Of a stretch of DNA of 64,000 nucleotides, positions 56,446 through 64,000 are shown in pieces. The notes below the pieces were generated by a model that made no database searches, had not been told where the DNA came from, and saw nothing but the letters and a program-made list of their open reading frames with translations. Position 1 is the first letter of the stretch. The number at the start of each line of letters is the position of its first letter. The position numbers and the translations under genes were made by a program. The DNA is from a virus. The stretch lies in the IMG/VR virus record IMGVR_UViG_3300044695_006279, positions 1 through 64,000 of that record. One strand, given 5' to 3'.

Positions 56446-58308
56446 ATGGCGGATCCAAATATTAAGATAAAAAGGTCAGCAGTTCCCGGTAAATCGCCGC
56501 AGGTAAGTGATTTGCCTTTGGGAGAACTTGGGCTTAATACATATGATGCAGAGTTATATGCCCGTAGAGAAAGAGCAGGTATCGGCACCGATATTGTAAG
56601 ACTTGGTGCTGGAGCAACAGTTACTAATATACTTTATGTTACGCAAGATGGAAGCGACACCAATACAGGAAAAAAACTTGGAGACGCAAAAAGAACAATC
56701 GGAGCAGCACTTACAACAGCAACAACAGGAACAGTTATTAAAATTAGTGCTGGATCTTATCTAGAAAATAATCCTCTCACTATTCCAGAGCAAGTATCAA
56801 TTGTTGGAGATAGTTTAAGAGAAGTATCAGTATCTCCACAGAATGCAAATCAAGACTTGTTCTATGTTTCTAATGGAAATTATATTGCAGAGATGTCTTA
56901 TACAGGCACTCTGAATTCTGGTAAAGCAATCTTTGCATTCAATCCAACTCAAGTAGGATATTTCAATCAGTCACCTTATATACAGAACTGCACTAACTTT
57001 ATTCCAAACAGTATTGGACTAAAGATTGATGGATCAAAGGCAATAGGACCATTAAAGTCAATGGTCCTAGATTCTTATACACAATACAATCAGGGTGGTA
57101 TTGGTTGCTCAATTACCAATGAAGGTTATGCCCAGTTAGTATCACTATTTACAATTTGCAATGAGACTGCAGTTTATTGTGGTTCTGGTGCTGCTTGTGA
57201 TTTAACAAACTCCAACTCTTCATTTGGAAATTATGCACTAGTTGCTGATGGAAGAGGTCCCCTTAAATATACTGGTATTGTTACCAGTGCATCTGCAGAG
57301 AATTCAGATACTTTTGTTCTAGATTTAAATGTCCCAACTTTAAATGTAACAAATGCTTCTTATAATAATGTAACTGGATTAACCACCATTACGGTAGGTT
57401 CAAATCATAACTTCAATGTTGGAATGGGAGTTTCGATTGTTGGACTTGCATTTACTTGTTCTTCTGGTCCAGGAATTGTAACTTATCCCTCAGGAAATAA
57501 AGGATATATTTTTGAGGTTGCAGGAGTTCCTTCACCAACTTCTTTTGAAGTTTATGTCGGAGTTTCTACTTTATCACATACTTATCAGTCAGGCGGAATA
57601 GTAAAAATAAATGTAGTAAGACCTTTTGACGGTCAAGTGATTTACTTTGATACTCTTTATTATACTGTTGGTGGAGTAACTGTAAGTTCTGGTGGAACAG
57701 GTTACTCCCAGAATGTTGATATTACTTTTGACAATCCTTCTACGCCTTGGGGAATTCCTGCAACTGCCGTAGGAGAAGTTAAAAATGGTTCTGTAACTTC
57801 TGTTGAAATGGTCTCAAATGGTCGTGGTTATACAACGGCACCAGTACTAACCTTCAATTCTCCCGATGTTGGAATAAATTCGGCAACAGGAACAGCAAAT
57901 CTTGTTCCGTCTTATTACGTAATACAATCATCAACACCAATTTCTGCTGGAATCTGTACTATAACTATTACTGATAATGTTCCTTATGCAATTGGCGTTG
58001 GAACAACAGTTCCTTTCTTTAAGCAAAGTAGAGTATTAGCATCGGGACATTCTCTTGAATATATTGGTTCGGGAACAAACATTGCAGCTGCACTTCCACA
58101 AAATGGTGGTGTACCAATTCAAGGAAATGAAACTGATTCTCTCAATGGTGGTCTTGTAGTATTTACTTCAACTGACCAATCTGGTAATTTTAGAATTGGT
58201 GATGGTGTTGTAATTAATCAGCAAACAGGAACCATTAGTGGAACATTCTATTCTAAGAGTTTGTTTTCAACAATGACACCATTCATACTCGCACTAGGAG
58301 GAGATTAA
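56446..58308 (+). CDS. virion protein with beta-helix-type N-terminal half
   Basis: A 620-residue structural protein. The N-terminus (DPNIKIKRSAVPGKSPQVSD, GELGLNTYDAELYARRER) is an attachment domain like that of other cyanophage fibres. Residues about 60-290 carry beta-helix motifs: TQDGSDTNTGKKLGDAKRTI, ILY- and PEQVSIVGDSLRE, and NSNSSFGNYALVADG, the last similar to the giant 29807 protein. The C-terminal half has Gly/Ser-rich turns. GAGAGG lies just before the ATG. It is likely part of a fibre or spike. Confidence 0.72.
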   Translation: MADPNIKIKRSAVPGKSPQVSDLPLGELGLNTYDAELYARRERAGIGTDIVRLGAGATVTNILYVTQDGSDTNTGKKLGDAKRTIGAALTTATTGTVIKISAGSYLENNPLTIPEQVSIVGDSLREVSVSPQNANQDLFYVSNGNYIAEMSYTGTLNSGKAIFAFNPTQVGYFNQSPYIQNCTNFIPNSIGLKIDGSKAIGPLKSMVLDSYTQYNQGGIGCSITNEGYAQLVSLFTICNETAVYCGSGAACDLTNSNSSFGNYALVADGRGPLKYTGIVTSASAENSDTFVLDLNVPTLNVTNASYNNVTGLTTITVGSNHNFNVGMGVSIVGLAFTCSSGPGIVTYPSGNKGYIFEVAGVPSPTSFEVYVGVSTLSHTYQSGGIVKINVVRPFDGQVIYFDTLYYTVGGVTVSSGGTGYSQNVDITFDNPSTPWGIPATAVGEVKNGSVTSVEMVSNGRGYTTAPVLTFNSPDVGINSATGTANLVPSYYVIQSSTPISAGICTITITDNVPYAIGVGTTVPFFKQSRVLASGHSLEYIGSGTNIAAALPQNGGVPIQGNETDSLNGGLVVFTSTDQSGNFRIGDGVVINQQTGTISGTFYSKSLFSTMTPFILALGGD

Positions 58309-58312
58309 TCAA

Positions 58313-58642
58313 ATGGCACTAGCACTTAACGTATTCAAGACAGTTACTACAGTTGTAAATACAAATCCAACAGAGGTTTATTCGGCACCTGTCGGATATA
58401 CGGGTGTCGTCCTTTTAGCGCAAGTTGCAAATATTGGAGTAATTTCTGCAGATGTAACTTTAGTTCATCGTAGAAGTTCTACTGATACTGAAATGTTAAG
58501 GGAATATCCAATCTCAGCAAATGATACTGCAAATCTTCTAGCAGGAAAATTAGTATTAGAAAGTGGAGATAAATTAGTTCTATCAGGTAGTAATGGAATT
58601 ACTTTGAAGTTTATTGCAAGTATTCTAGAAACACTTAACTAA
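58313..58642 (+). CDS. small conserved virion protein (109 aa)
   Basis: A 109-residue beta-rich protein: ALNVFKTVTTVVNTNPTEVY, YTGVVLLAQVANIGVISADV, TLVHRRSS, and LLAGKLVLESGDKLVLSGSN. The pattern suggests a jelly-roll or cap domain, common in short cyanophage structural genes placed between fibre genes. It starts 4 bases after the preceding stop, with GGAG (AGGAGG) upstream, so it is co-translated. Exact role unknown. Confidence 0.68.
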   Translation: MALALNVFKTVTTVVNTNPTEVYSAPVGYTGVVLLAQVANIGVISADVTLVHRRSSTDTEMLREYPISANDTANLLAGKLVLESGDKLVLSGSNGITLKFIASILETLN

Positions 58643-58651
58643 TATAAAGAA

Positions 58652-61600
58652 ATGGCAAAGTTCATCAGTAATCGTCAAAAAAATCTTAAGATTGGTATTA
58701 GTTCATATACCGAAAGTCAGACAGTGCTTGAGGTTACTGGTAAGGTTGGTATTGGAAACACAAATGCAACACAAGAATTAGATGTTGATGGAAATGTTAG
58801 AATTCGTGGTGCAATCTACGATAATAATAATAGTCCCGGAAATAATACATATGTTCCTGTTGCAGATGGTAGTGGTGGTTGGAGTTGGCAACCAGTTACT
58901 CAAGCAGGTGCAGGAACTCTTGATGGCATTGTAGTAAGAGAAGAAGGAAATATTGTAGGAACTGCTGGTAGCGTAACAAATTTAGACTTTAGAGGAAATA
59001 ACATAATTGCTATTTCCACTACTGGAGGTGCTATTGCAACGATAAGGGTTTCCGATACTCCAACATTCAATAGTTTGACGGTTTCTGGAATTTCTACATT
59101 TAATGGATTAGTAGAACTTGATAGTTCTTTAAGAGACTTTTATGGAAATGTAGGTGCTGCAGGTAGTGTTTTAATTGCTATTGGAGCTGGTGTTTCTTGG
59201 GCGGCGCCGGCATCTGTAGGAACGCAAGGTATTCAAGGAACTCAAGGCACTCAAGGTATTCAAGGCACTCAAGGACTTCAGGGTACTCAGGGAACTCAAG
59301 GTGTCCAAGGAACTCAAGGTATCCAAGGAACTCAAGGTATCCAAGGCATTCAAGGATCCACAGGCACTCAAGGTACTCAAGGAACCCAAGGCATCCAAGG
59401 AACTCAAGGTATCCAAGGAACTACTGGAACTCAAGGAACTGATGGAACTCAAGGAACCCAAGGTACTCAAGGTGTCCAAGGTACTCAAGGTATCCAAGGA
59501 ACTACTGGAACTCAAGGAACTGATGGAACTCAAGGAACCCAAGGTACTCAAGGTGTCCAAGGTACTCAAGGTATCCAAGGTATCCAAGGAATTACTGGAA
59601 CTCAAGGTGTTCAAGGAACTCAAGGTATTCAAGGTGTCCAAGGTACTCAAGGTATCCAAGGAACTACTGGAACTCAAGGAACTCAAGGAACTCAAGGAAC
59701 TGATGGAACTCAAGGTACTCAAGGTACTCAAGGTATTCAAGGTGTCCAAGGTACTCAAGGTATTCAAGGTGTCACAGGTCCAGTAGCAGGTTCTGCCAAT
59801 CAAATTGTTTATAAAGATGGATCAAATAATCCTACCGGGTCTACCAATTTAACTTTTGATGGTTCTAATCTTTATGTTGGTGGAAATATCACAATTGGGG
59901 GTACATCATCATATATTATATCTAACGAACTTAGAATCAAAGATAAGGATCTTGTAGTTGGTATTGTTACCGATGGTCTTGGTAATGATACCTCTACAGA
60001 TACAACAGCTAACACGGGTGGTATTGCAATTGCATCCACAGAAGGTAGTCCATTAGTTAGTTTAAGTTCTGCTGGAGAAGTAACACCAGATACCTATAAG
60101 CAGTTAATGTGGTTTAAGTCTGGTTCCTTTACTGGTCTCAATACTGATGCTTGGATATTTAATTATGGTGTTGGTATTGGTTCTACACAAATTCCATTAG
60201 GAGTTAGACTTGCTGCTGGAGGAATGCAGGTTACTGATTCTACAGTAAGCACTCCACAATTGAGTGTTTCTGGGAGTTCTACATTCACTAACGGACCTGT
60301 ATTAATAGGTTCAGCAACATCAACAGGAACAGCAGATCAAGATCTTCAAGTTACTGGTGGTGCTTATGTTTCTGGTTCTGTTGGAATAGGAACCACAAAT
60401 GCAACAACAAAATTACAAGTTAATGGAACCACAAAGGTAGAAACTTCAATAGGAAGCACTCAATCAGTTTGGTTCAATACATTAGACAGTAAGAGTTATA
60501 CTGCACAAAATGTTTCTTTATTAGTTCAACCAGAAACTGTATATAGTTTTGATGCTTCTCAAACTGCTTTTAGATCTTATGAACCAGCAATATTCAGTTC
60601 TGCATTAACTTCTGCAAATGGAAGTTATAATTCAACTCTATATGGACTTGATAACCTTACTAATGTTGCAGGAACTTCATCTGCTGCAAGACTTACTGGA
60701 ATTGGATTTTATAATTATGTTGCTAGAAACAGCACCACTGATGTTTCTTCTTATGCATCTAATTTGCTTTATGGAATTTCTAACATCGTTTTTCAAGGAT
60801 CTAATGTAGACCAATCTGTTGTAACTGGATTTGCGTATGGAAATCGTAATCTTGTAGGAGTCCAAAAAGCAACTGCAACTACCATTTATGGAAATTTTAC
60901 TACAACAAATATTGGTGCAACAGCAAACTACTCTGCATCATCAACCAGTGCATATGGTCATTATAACCTTATGCAGGTTGGTGCTGCATCAGGAACTGGT
61001 ATTGGAACTCTCACCAATTACTATGGATATTATGGAGCACCAACAGTAGCACTTACAGGACAACTTACAAATTATTATGGTGTATATCTAGCAACTCCAA
61101 TTGTAAATGGAACTCTAACCAACCGTTATTCCATTTATAGTTCTGATACATCTTCACAGATGTATCACGCAGGTTCTATTGGAATAGGAACCACAAATCC
61201 AACATCAAAACTTACGGTTCAAGGTGATGTAAGAGTTTCTGGTGCTTCTACATTTGTTGGATTAGTAGAACTTGATAGTTCTTTAAGAGACTTTTATGGA
61301 AATGTAGGTGCTGCAGGTAGTGTTTTAATTGCTACTGGTGCTGGTGTTTCTTGGACAACTCCATTTGCTGCCGGAATTCAAGGTGTCCAAGGAACTCAAG
61401 GAATCCAAGGAATCCAAGGTGTCCAAGGAACTCAAGGAATCCAAGGTGTCCAAGGAATCCAAGGTGTCCAAGGAACTCAAGGAATCCAAGGTGTCCAAGG
61501 AACTCAAGGAATCCAAGGTGTCCAAGGTATTCTTGGAACTCAAGGAACTACGGGAACACAAGGTATCCAAGGTATTCTTGGAACTCAAGGAACTACGGGA

Positions 61601-62935
61601 ACACAAGGTATCCAAGGTATTCTTGGAACTCAAGGAACTACGGGAACACAAGGTATCCAAGGTATTCTTGGAACTCAAGGAACTACAGGAACACAGGGCA
61701 TCCAAGGTATTCTTGGAACTCAAGGAACCACAGGAACTCAAGGTATCCAAGGTATCACAGGCCCAGTAGCAGGATCTGCTAATCAAATCGTTTACAAGAA
61801 TAGTTCAAATAATCCAGATGGTTCTACCAGTCTTACATATACTGGAGCAGTATCTGGTGTAGGTACTGTGGGAATCGGTACTATTATTGATATTGTTCAT
61901 TATGACGCTTTAAATTCAGGCACTCTTTCTTTTGAAGGTTCTGCAGGGCAGTTATTCAGTATTACTAATAACCTTACCACTGGTTCTATTTTCTCTGTTA
62001 ATGATGTTTCTGGCATTCCTAGTATTGATGTAGGTGCTGCGGGGACAGTTTCTCTTGCACCTTATGGTGGTGATGTTGTAGTAGGACAAGCAATTATTAA
62101 TAGATGGGTAAGAAAAACTGCAAACTATACTGCAGTAAATGGTGATAGCATAATTGCAGACACTTCTGGAGGAACCTTTACAATTACACTTCCAGCAACA
62201 CCATCAATAGGTCATAATATTAGAATTGCGGATGGTGCAGATTGGGCAACAACCAATCTAACATTAGGTAGAAATGGTTCAACAATTGAAGGTATTACTG
62301 ATGATTTTACTTTTAATATCAAAGGCATTACTGCAGATATAGTTTATGATGGAAGTACTTGGGAAGTTTATGCTAATGCTGGTCCAAGTGGTCCTCAAGG
62401 TATTCAGGGTAGTGCTGGTTTTGTTGGTAGCAATGGTGCTCAAGGTACAGCAGGTACTACAGGTGCTCAAGGTACAGCAGGAACTAGCGGAAGTTCCTCA
62501 ATTACAAATGACAATTCCACGAATGCAACAAGATATCCTACATTTGTTGATGTTACAACAGGAACACCTAGTGCAACAAATGTTTCATCATCAAAATTTA
62601 CATTTAATCCATCTACAGGAACCTTATCTGCTACGATTTTTACATCATTATCTGATGAAACAGAAAAAACAAACATTAAAATCATACAAAATTCTATAGA
62701 AAAAATTAATAAACTTGACGGTGTAACATTTAACTGGGTAGATAATAATGCTCCTTCATCTGGTGTTATTGCTCAACAAGTTGAAAAAGTTTTACCAGAA
62801 CTGATATTAAATATCAATGGCAAAAAGACAGTTAATTATAATGGTTTGATTGGTCTTTTAATTGAGGCATTTAAAGAATCTCAAAAAGAAATGCAAAAAA
62901 TTAAAAATCATCTAAGTAATCTAAATAATCAATAA
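58652..62935 (+). CDS. collagen-like tail fibre with S74 chaperone domain (1427 aa)
   Basis: A 1427-residue fibre. Two Gly-X-Y tracts (residues 190-375 and 908-1036) are built from [12 protein letters not shown] and GIL triplets, and a third, shorter tract with Pro ([10 protein letters not shown]) lies near 1250. Between the tracts are trimeric-fibre modules, including one shared with the 54108 fibre. The C-terminal 105 residues form an S74 chaperone: [18 protein letters not shown] with Ser and Lys, [23 protein letters not shown] and [12 protein letters not shown]. The collagen-like parts should form rigid triple helices. Confidence 0.86.
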   Translation: MAKFISNRQKNLKIGISSYTESQTVLEVTGKVGIGNTNATQELDVDGNVRIRGAIYDNNNSPGNNTYVPVADGSGGWSWQPVTQAGAGTLDGIVVREEGNIVGTAGSVTNLDFRGNNIIAISTTGGAIATIRVSDTPTFNSLTVSGISTFNGLVELDSSLRDFYGNVGAAGSVLIAIGAGVSWAAPASVGTQGIQGTQGTQGIQGTQGLQGTQGTQGVQGTQGIQGTQGIQGIQGSTGTQGTQGTQGIQGTQGIQGTTGTQGTDGTQGTQGTQGVQGTQGIQGTTGTQGTDGTQGTQGTQGVQGTQGIQGIQGITGTQGVQGTQGIQGVQGTQGIQGTTGTQGTQGTQGTDGTQGTQGTQGIQGVQGTQGIQGVTGPVAGSANQIVYKDGSNNPTGSTNLTFDGSNLYVGGNITIGGTSSYIISNELRIKDKDLVVGIVTDGLGNDTSTDTTANTGGIAIASTEGSPLVSLSSAGEVTPDTYKQLMWFKSGSFTGLNTDAWIFNYGVGIGSTQIPLGVRLAAGGMQVTDSTVSTPQLSVSGSSTFTNGPVLIGSATSTGTADQDLQVTGGAYVSGSVGIGTTNATTKLQVNGTTKVETSIGSTQSVWFNTLDSKSYTAQNVSLLVQPETVYSFDASQTAFRSYEPAIFSSALTSANGSYNSTLYGLDNLTNVAGTSSAARLTGIGFYNYVARNSTTDVSSYASNLLYGISNIVFQGSNVDQSVVTGFAYGNRNLVGVQKATATTIYGNFTTTNIGATANYSASSTSAYGHYNLMQVGAASGTGIGTLTNYYGYYGAPTVALTGQLTNYYGVYLATPIVNGTLTNRYSIYSSDTSSQMYHAGSIGIGTTNPTSKLTVQGDVRVSGASTFVGLVELDSSLRDFYGNVGAAGSVLIATGAGVSWTTPFAAGIQGVQGTQGIQGIQGVQGTQGIQGVQGIQGVQGTQGIQGVQGTQGIQGVQGILGTQGTTGTQGIQGILGTQGTTGTQGIQGILGTQGTTGTQGIQGILGTQGTTGTQGIQGILGTQGTTGTQGIQGITGPVAGSANQIVYKNSSNNPDGSTSLTYTGAVSGVGTVGIGTIIDIVHYDALNSGTLSFEGSAGQLFSITNNLTTGSIFSVNDVSGIPSIDVGAAGTVSLAPYGGDVVVGQAIINRWVRKTANYTAVNGDSIIADTSGGTFTITLPATPSIGHNIRIADGADWATTNLTLGRNGSTIEGITDDFTFNIKGITADIVYDGSTWEVYANAGPSGPQGIQGSAGFVGSNGAQGTAGTTGAQGTAGTSGSSSITNDNSTNATRYPTFVDVTTGTPSATNVSSSKFTFNPSTGTLSATIFTSLSDETEKTNIKIIQNSIEKINKLDGVTFNWVDNNAPSSGVIAQQVEKVLPELILNINGKKTVNYNGLIGLLIEAFKESQKEMQKIKNHLSNLNNQ
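59105..59200 (+). repeat. 96-bp direct repeat, copy 1 (within the collagen-like fibre)
   Basis: Encodes [20 protein letters not shown] and the following segment just before the first collagen tract. It matches 61259-61354 at 94 of 96 bases, so the fibre carries a recent internal duplication. Confidence 0.93.
59219..59776 (+). repeat. collagen-like Gly-X-Y repeat tract 1
   Basis: 62 uninterrupted Gly-X-Y triplets ([18 protein letters not shown] and others), encoded by very similar 9-base units such as GGTACTCAA. Confidence 0.95.
61259..61354 (+). repeat. 96-bp direct repeat, copy 2 (within the collagen-like fibre)
   Basis: Second copy of 59105-59200, two mismatches, again placed directly before a collagen tract. 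Confidence 0.93.
61373..61759 (+). repeat. collagen-like Gly-X-Y repeat tract 2
   Basis: 43 Gly-X-Y triplets. It begins with GIQ/GVQ/GTQ units and ends in the five-copy 45-bp array. Confidence 0.95.
61526..61750 (+). repeat. 45-bp tandem repeat, five copies
   Basis: Five adjacent 45-base units, each encoding [15 protein letters not shown], with few base differences. Such near-identical units can change in number by slippage or recombination. Confidence 0.93.
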
Positions 62936-62936
62936 A

Positions 62937-63446
62937 ATGCCTACTTCTCTTTCAAGTTTTTTAGGTACAACTTATCAAGGAGCCACAGGTGCTCAAGGAA
63001 CCACAGGTGCTCAAGGAACCACAGGTGCTCAAGGAACCACAGGTGCTCAAGGTGCAACAGGTGCTCAAGGTGCAACAGGTGCTCAAGGAACCACAGGTGC
63101 TCAAGGAACCACAGGTGCTCAAGGAACCACAGGTGCTCAAGGACCATCAAATGTTCCTCAAAATGCAAAAACTACTTCGTATACATTAATTGCATCAGAT
63201 GCTGGAAAACATATATCAATTACTACAGGCGGAGTAACCGTTCCTGCATCAGTTTTTAGTGTAGGTGACACAATTTCTGTTTATAATGATTCTGGTTCAA
63301 ATCAGACAATCACTCAGGGTTCCGTAACTTTGAGAAATGCTGGCACTACTAGTACTGGAAATAGAACACTTGCCTCATATGGAATTTGTACTATTTTATG
63401 TGTTGCATCAAATACCTTTGTAATTTGTGGAGCTGGGTTATCTTAA
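62937..63446 (+). CDS. short collagen-like virion protein (169 aa)
   Basis: A 169-residue protein. Residues 15-68 are Gly-X-Y triplets (GAT, GAQ, GTT) from nine 18-base repeats. The remaining C-terminal 95 residues are a beta-rich cap ([40 protein letters not shown]). This cap is common at the ends of phage fibre proteins. It starts one base after the preceding fibre stop, so the two are made together. It may form a short side fibre or tip. Confidence 0.8.
   Translation: MPTSLSSFLGTTYQGATGAQGTTGAQGTTGAQGTTGAQGATGAQGATGAQGTTGAQGTTGAQGTTGAQGPSNVPQNAKTTSYTLIASDAGKHISITTGGVTVPASVFSVGDTISVYNDSGSNQTITQGSVTLRNAGTTSTGNRTLASYGICTILCVASNTFVICGAGLS
62979..63140 (+). repeat. 18-bp tandem repeat, nine copies
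   Basis: Nine units of 18 bases, each encoding GTTGAQ or GATGAQ, in the short collagen-like gene. Confidence 0.93.
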
Positions 63447-63448
63447 TT

Positions 63449-64000
63449 ATGGTAATACATCAATTATTTTTTACTTCTATACAATTGGGATTATATCCAT
63501 TTACAACTTTTACGTTTACAAATGGAACTCAAATTGGAAATATTGGACCCTCAACGGCAAATCTCCTAGCTTCATATGATACTGCATCTAATTCTTGGTT
63601 AAATAATGCATCATATTTTACCACATCAAGTGGAATTCAACTATGGACTGTTCCACGAACTGGAACCTATACTATAGAAGTTGCGGGAGCAGCTGGCGGG
63701 GGAACTGCTACTACTCCGGGATATGGTGCCAAAATGATTGGAACATTTTCACTAACTCAAGGAGATGTTATTAAAATTCTTGTAGGGCAATTAGGTCGTA
63801 ACGGAACAGCTGATTGTGGCCAAGGTTTTGGTGGTGGAGGAGGAGGAACTTTTGTTGCAACAAATTCCAATGTCCCATTAATTGTAGCAGGTGGTGGAGG
63901 AGGTTCTTCTTCAGGAGTAATTACTGCTTCTAGATTAAATGGAACAACTTCCACATCAGGAAATCAAGGAGATGGTGGTTCTGGTGGAGCAGGAGGGACT
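63449..64000 (+). CDS. Gly-rich fibre-tip protein (3' truncated by window)
   Basis: At least 184 residues, continuing past the window end. The N-terminal 70 residues are beta-type (LFFTSIQLGLYPFTTFTFTN). Then a Gly-rich domain begins: WTVPRTGTYTIEVAGAAGGG, MIGTFSLTQGDVIKILVGQL, GGGGGGTFVATN and PLIVAGGGGG. This is the Gly_rich pattern of PF12810-type domains, as in fibre adhesins, whose poly-Gly helices can pack into a receptor-binding lattice. It starts two bases after the preceding stop. A related Gly-rich stretch occurs in the Hint protein at 35653. Confidence 0.72.
   Translation, partial: MVIHQLFFTSIQLGLYPFTTFTFTNGTQIGNIGPSTANLLASYDTASNSWLNNASYFTTSSGIQLWTVPRTGTYTIEVAGAAGGGTATTPGYGAKMIGTFSLTQGDVIKILVGQLGRNGTADCGQGFGGGGGGTFVATNSNVPLIVAGGGGGSSSGVITASRLNGTTSTSGNQGDGGSGGAGGT

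Noticed and set aside
59171-59803. Long reverse-strand frame (about 210 codons) of Ser/Leu/Thr repeats over collagen tract 1, with similar frames at 61325-61786 and 62941-63168
   Set aside because: These open frames arise because the Gly-X-Y DNA repeats have no stops in other frames. They have no start signals and only low-complexity repeats.
61526-63140. CRISPR array
   Set aside because: The repeats are directly adjacent with no unique spacers, encode an in-frame collagen-like protein and have no cas genes nearby.
59197-63189. Forward off-frame ORFs rich in Lys-Glu-Leu or Arg-Asn-Ser repeats
   Set aside because: Shadows of the collagen repeats in the other two frames.

Overview
This window is part of the genome of a T4-like cyanomyovirus, a contractile-tailed phage of marine Synechococcus or Prochlorococcus. 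T4-type core genes are recognisable (gp33, gp59, gp32, gp53, gp48, gp4, gp26, gp5-like and gp27-like). They sit beside auxiliary genes typical of marine cyanophages: gnd, speD, thyX, phoH, a glutaredoxin and a DUF1825 protein that cyanobacteria also carry. Base composition is AT-rich throughout. Genes are packed tightly with many 1-4 base overlaps, and no stretch longer than about 300 bases lacks a gene. I saw no integrase, repressor or CRISPR array, so the phage looks strictly lytic.

Region 1 (1-8708, + strand) is the metabolism, replication and transcription block. It holds the gnd 3' end, an HNH endonuclease, small phage proteins, glutaredoxin, speD, thyX, phoH, a PD-(D/E)XK nuclease, the late-transcription coactivator gp33, the helicase loader gp59, DUF1825 and the ssDNA-binding protein gp32. 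Two good sigma70-type promoters and two strong intrinsic terminators are visible here. Region 2 (8709-11681, - strand) encodes gp53, gp48, an unknown conserved protein and gp4. Region 3 (11724-27932, + strand) builds the tail: a tube-like protein, gp26 with a probable -1 frameshift extension, two tape-measure-like proteins carrying cell-wall lytic domains, a gp27-like hub, a gp5-like hub without lysozyme, a beta-helical protein that may be the needle, and large structural proteins. Region 4 (27929-29766) is a small early-type cassette with its own sigma70 promoter. It has five small or medium genes, a tRNA-Leu, a tRNA-Thr and a Mom-like DNA-modification protein.

Region 5 (29807-64000) is devoted to fibres and their modification. 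It has a 1944-residue fibre, a 1167-residue protein with four tandem intein-like Hint domains joined by proline-rich linkers, an antisense 2-oxoglutarate oxygenase, S74-peptidase fibres, three seven-bladed RCC1-type propellers, and collagen-like fibres. Between the second and third RCC1 genes, and again after the third, lies an island of putative glycosyltransferases, a second oxygenase, a YkgJ-like Cys-rich protein, a sulfotransferase, a glycosyltransferase-methyltransferase fusion and a DUF6165 protein. The simplest reading is that the phage decorates its own fibres, or the host surface, with modified glycans.

The motif NTAAATA, matching the T4 late promoter TATAAATA, lies a short distance upstream of about twenty genes on both strands and probably drives late transcription. 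The most notable candidates for new biology are: (a) the gp26 -1 frameshift, which would give a T4-like phage a lambda G/GT-style tail chaperone pair; (b) the tandem Hint protein, whose first two domains look complementarily degenerate; (c) the modification island beside collagen-like and proline-rich fibres; and (d) an intergenic element present in two diverged copies. All functions are inferred by reading the sequence; no database search was run.
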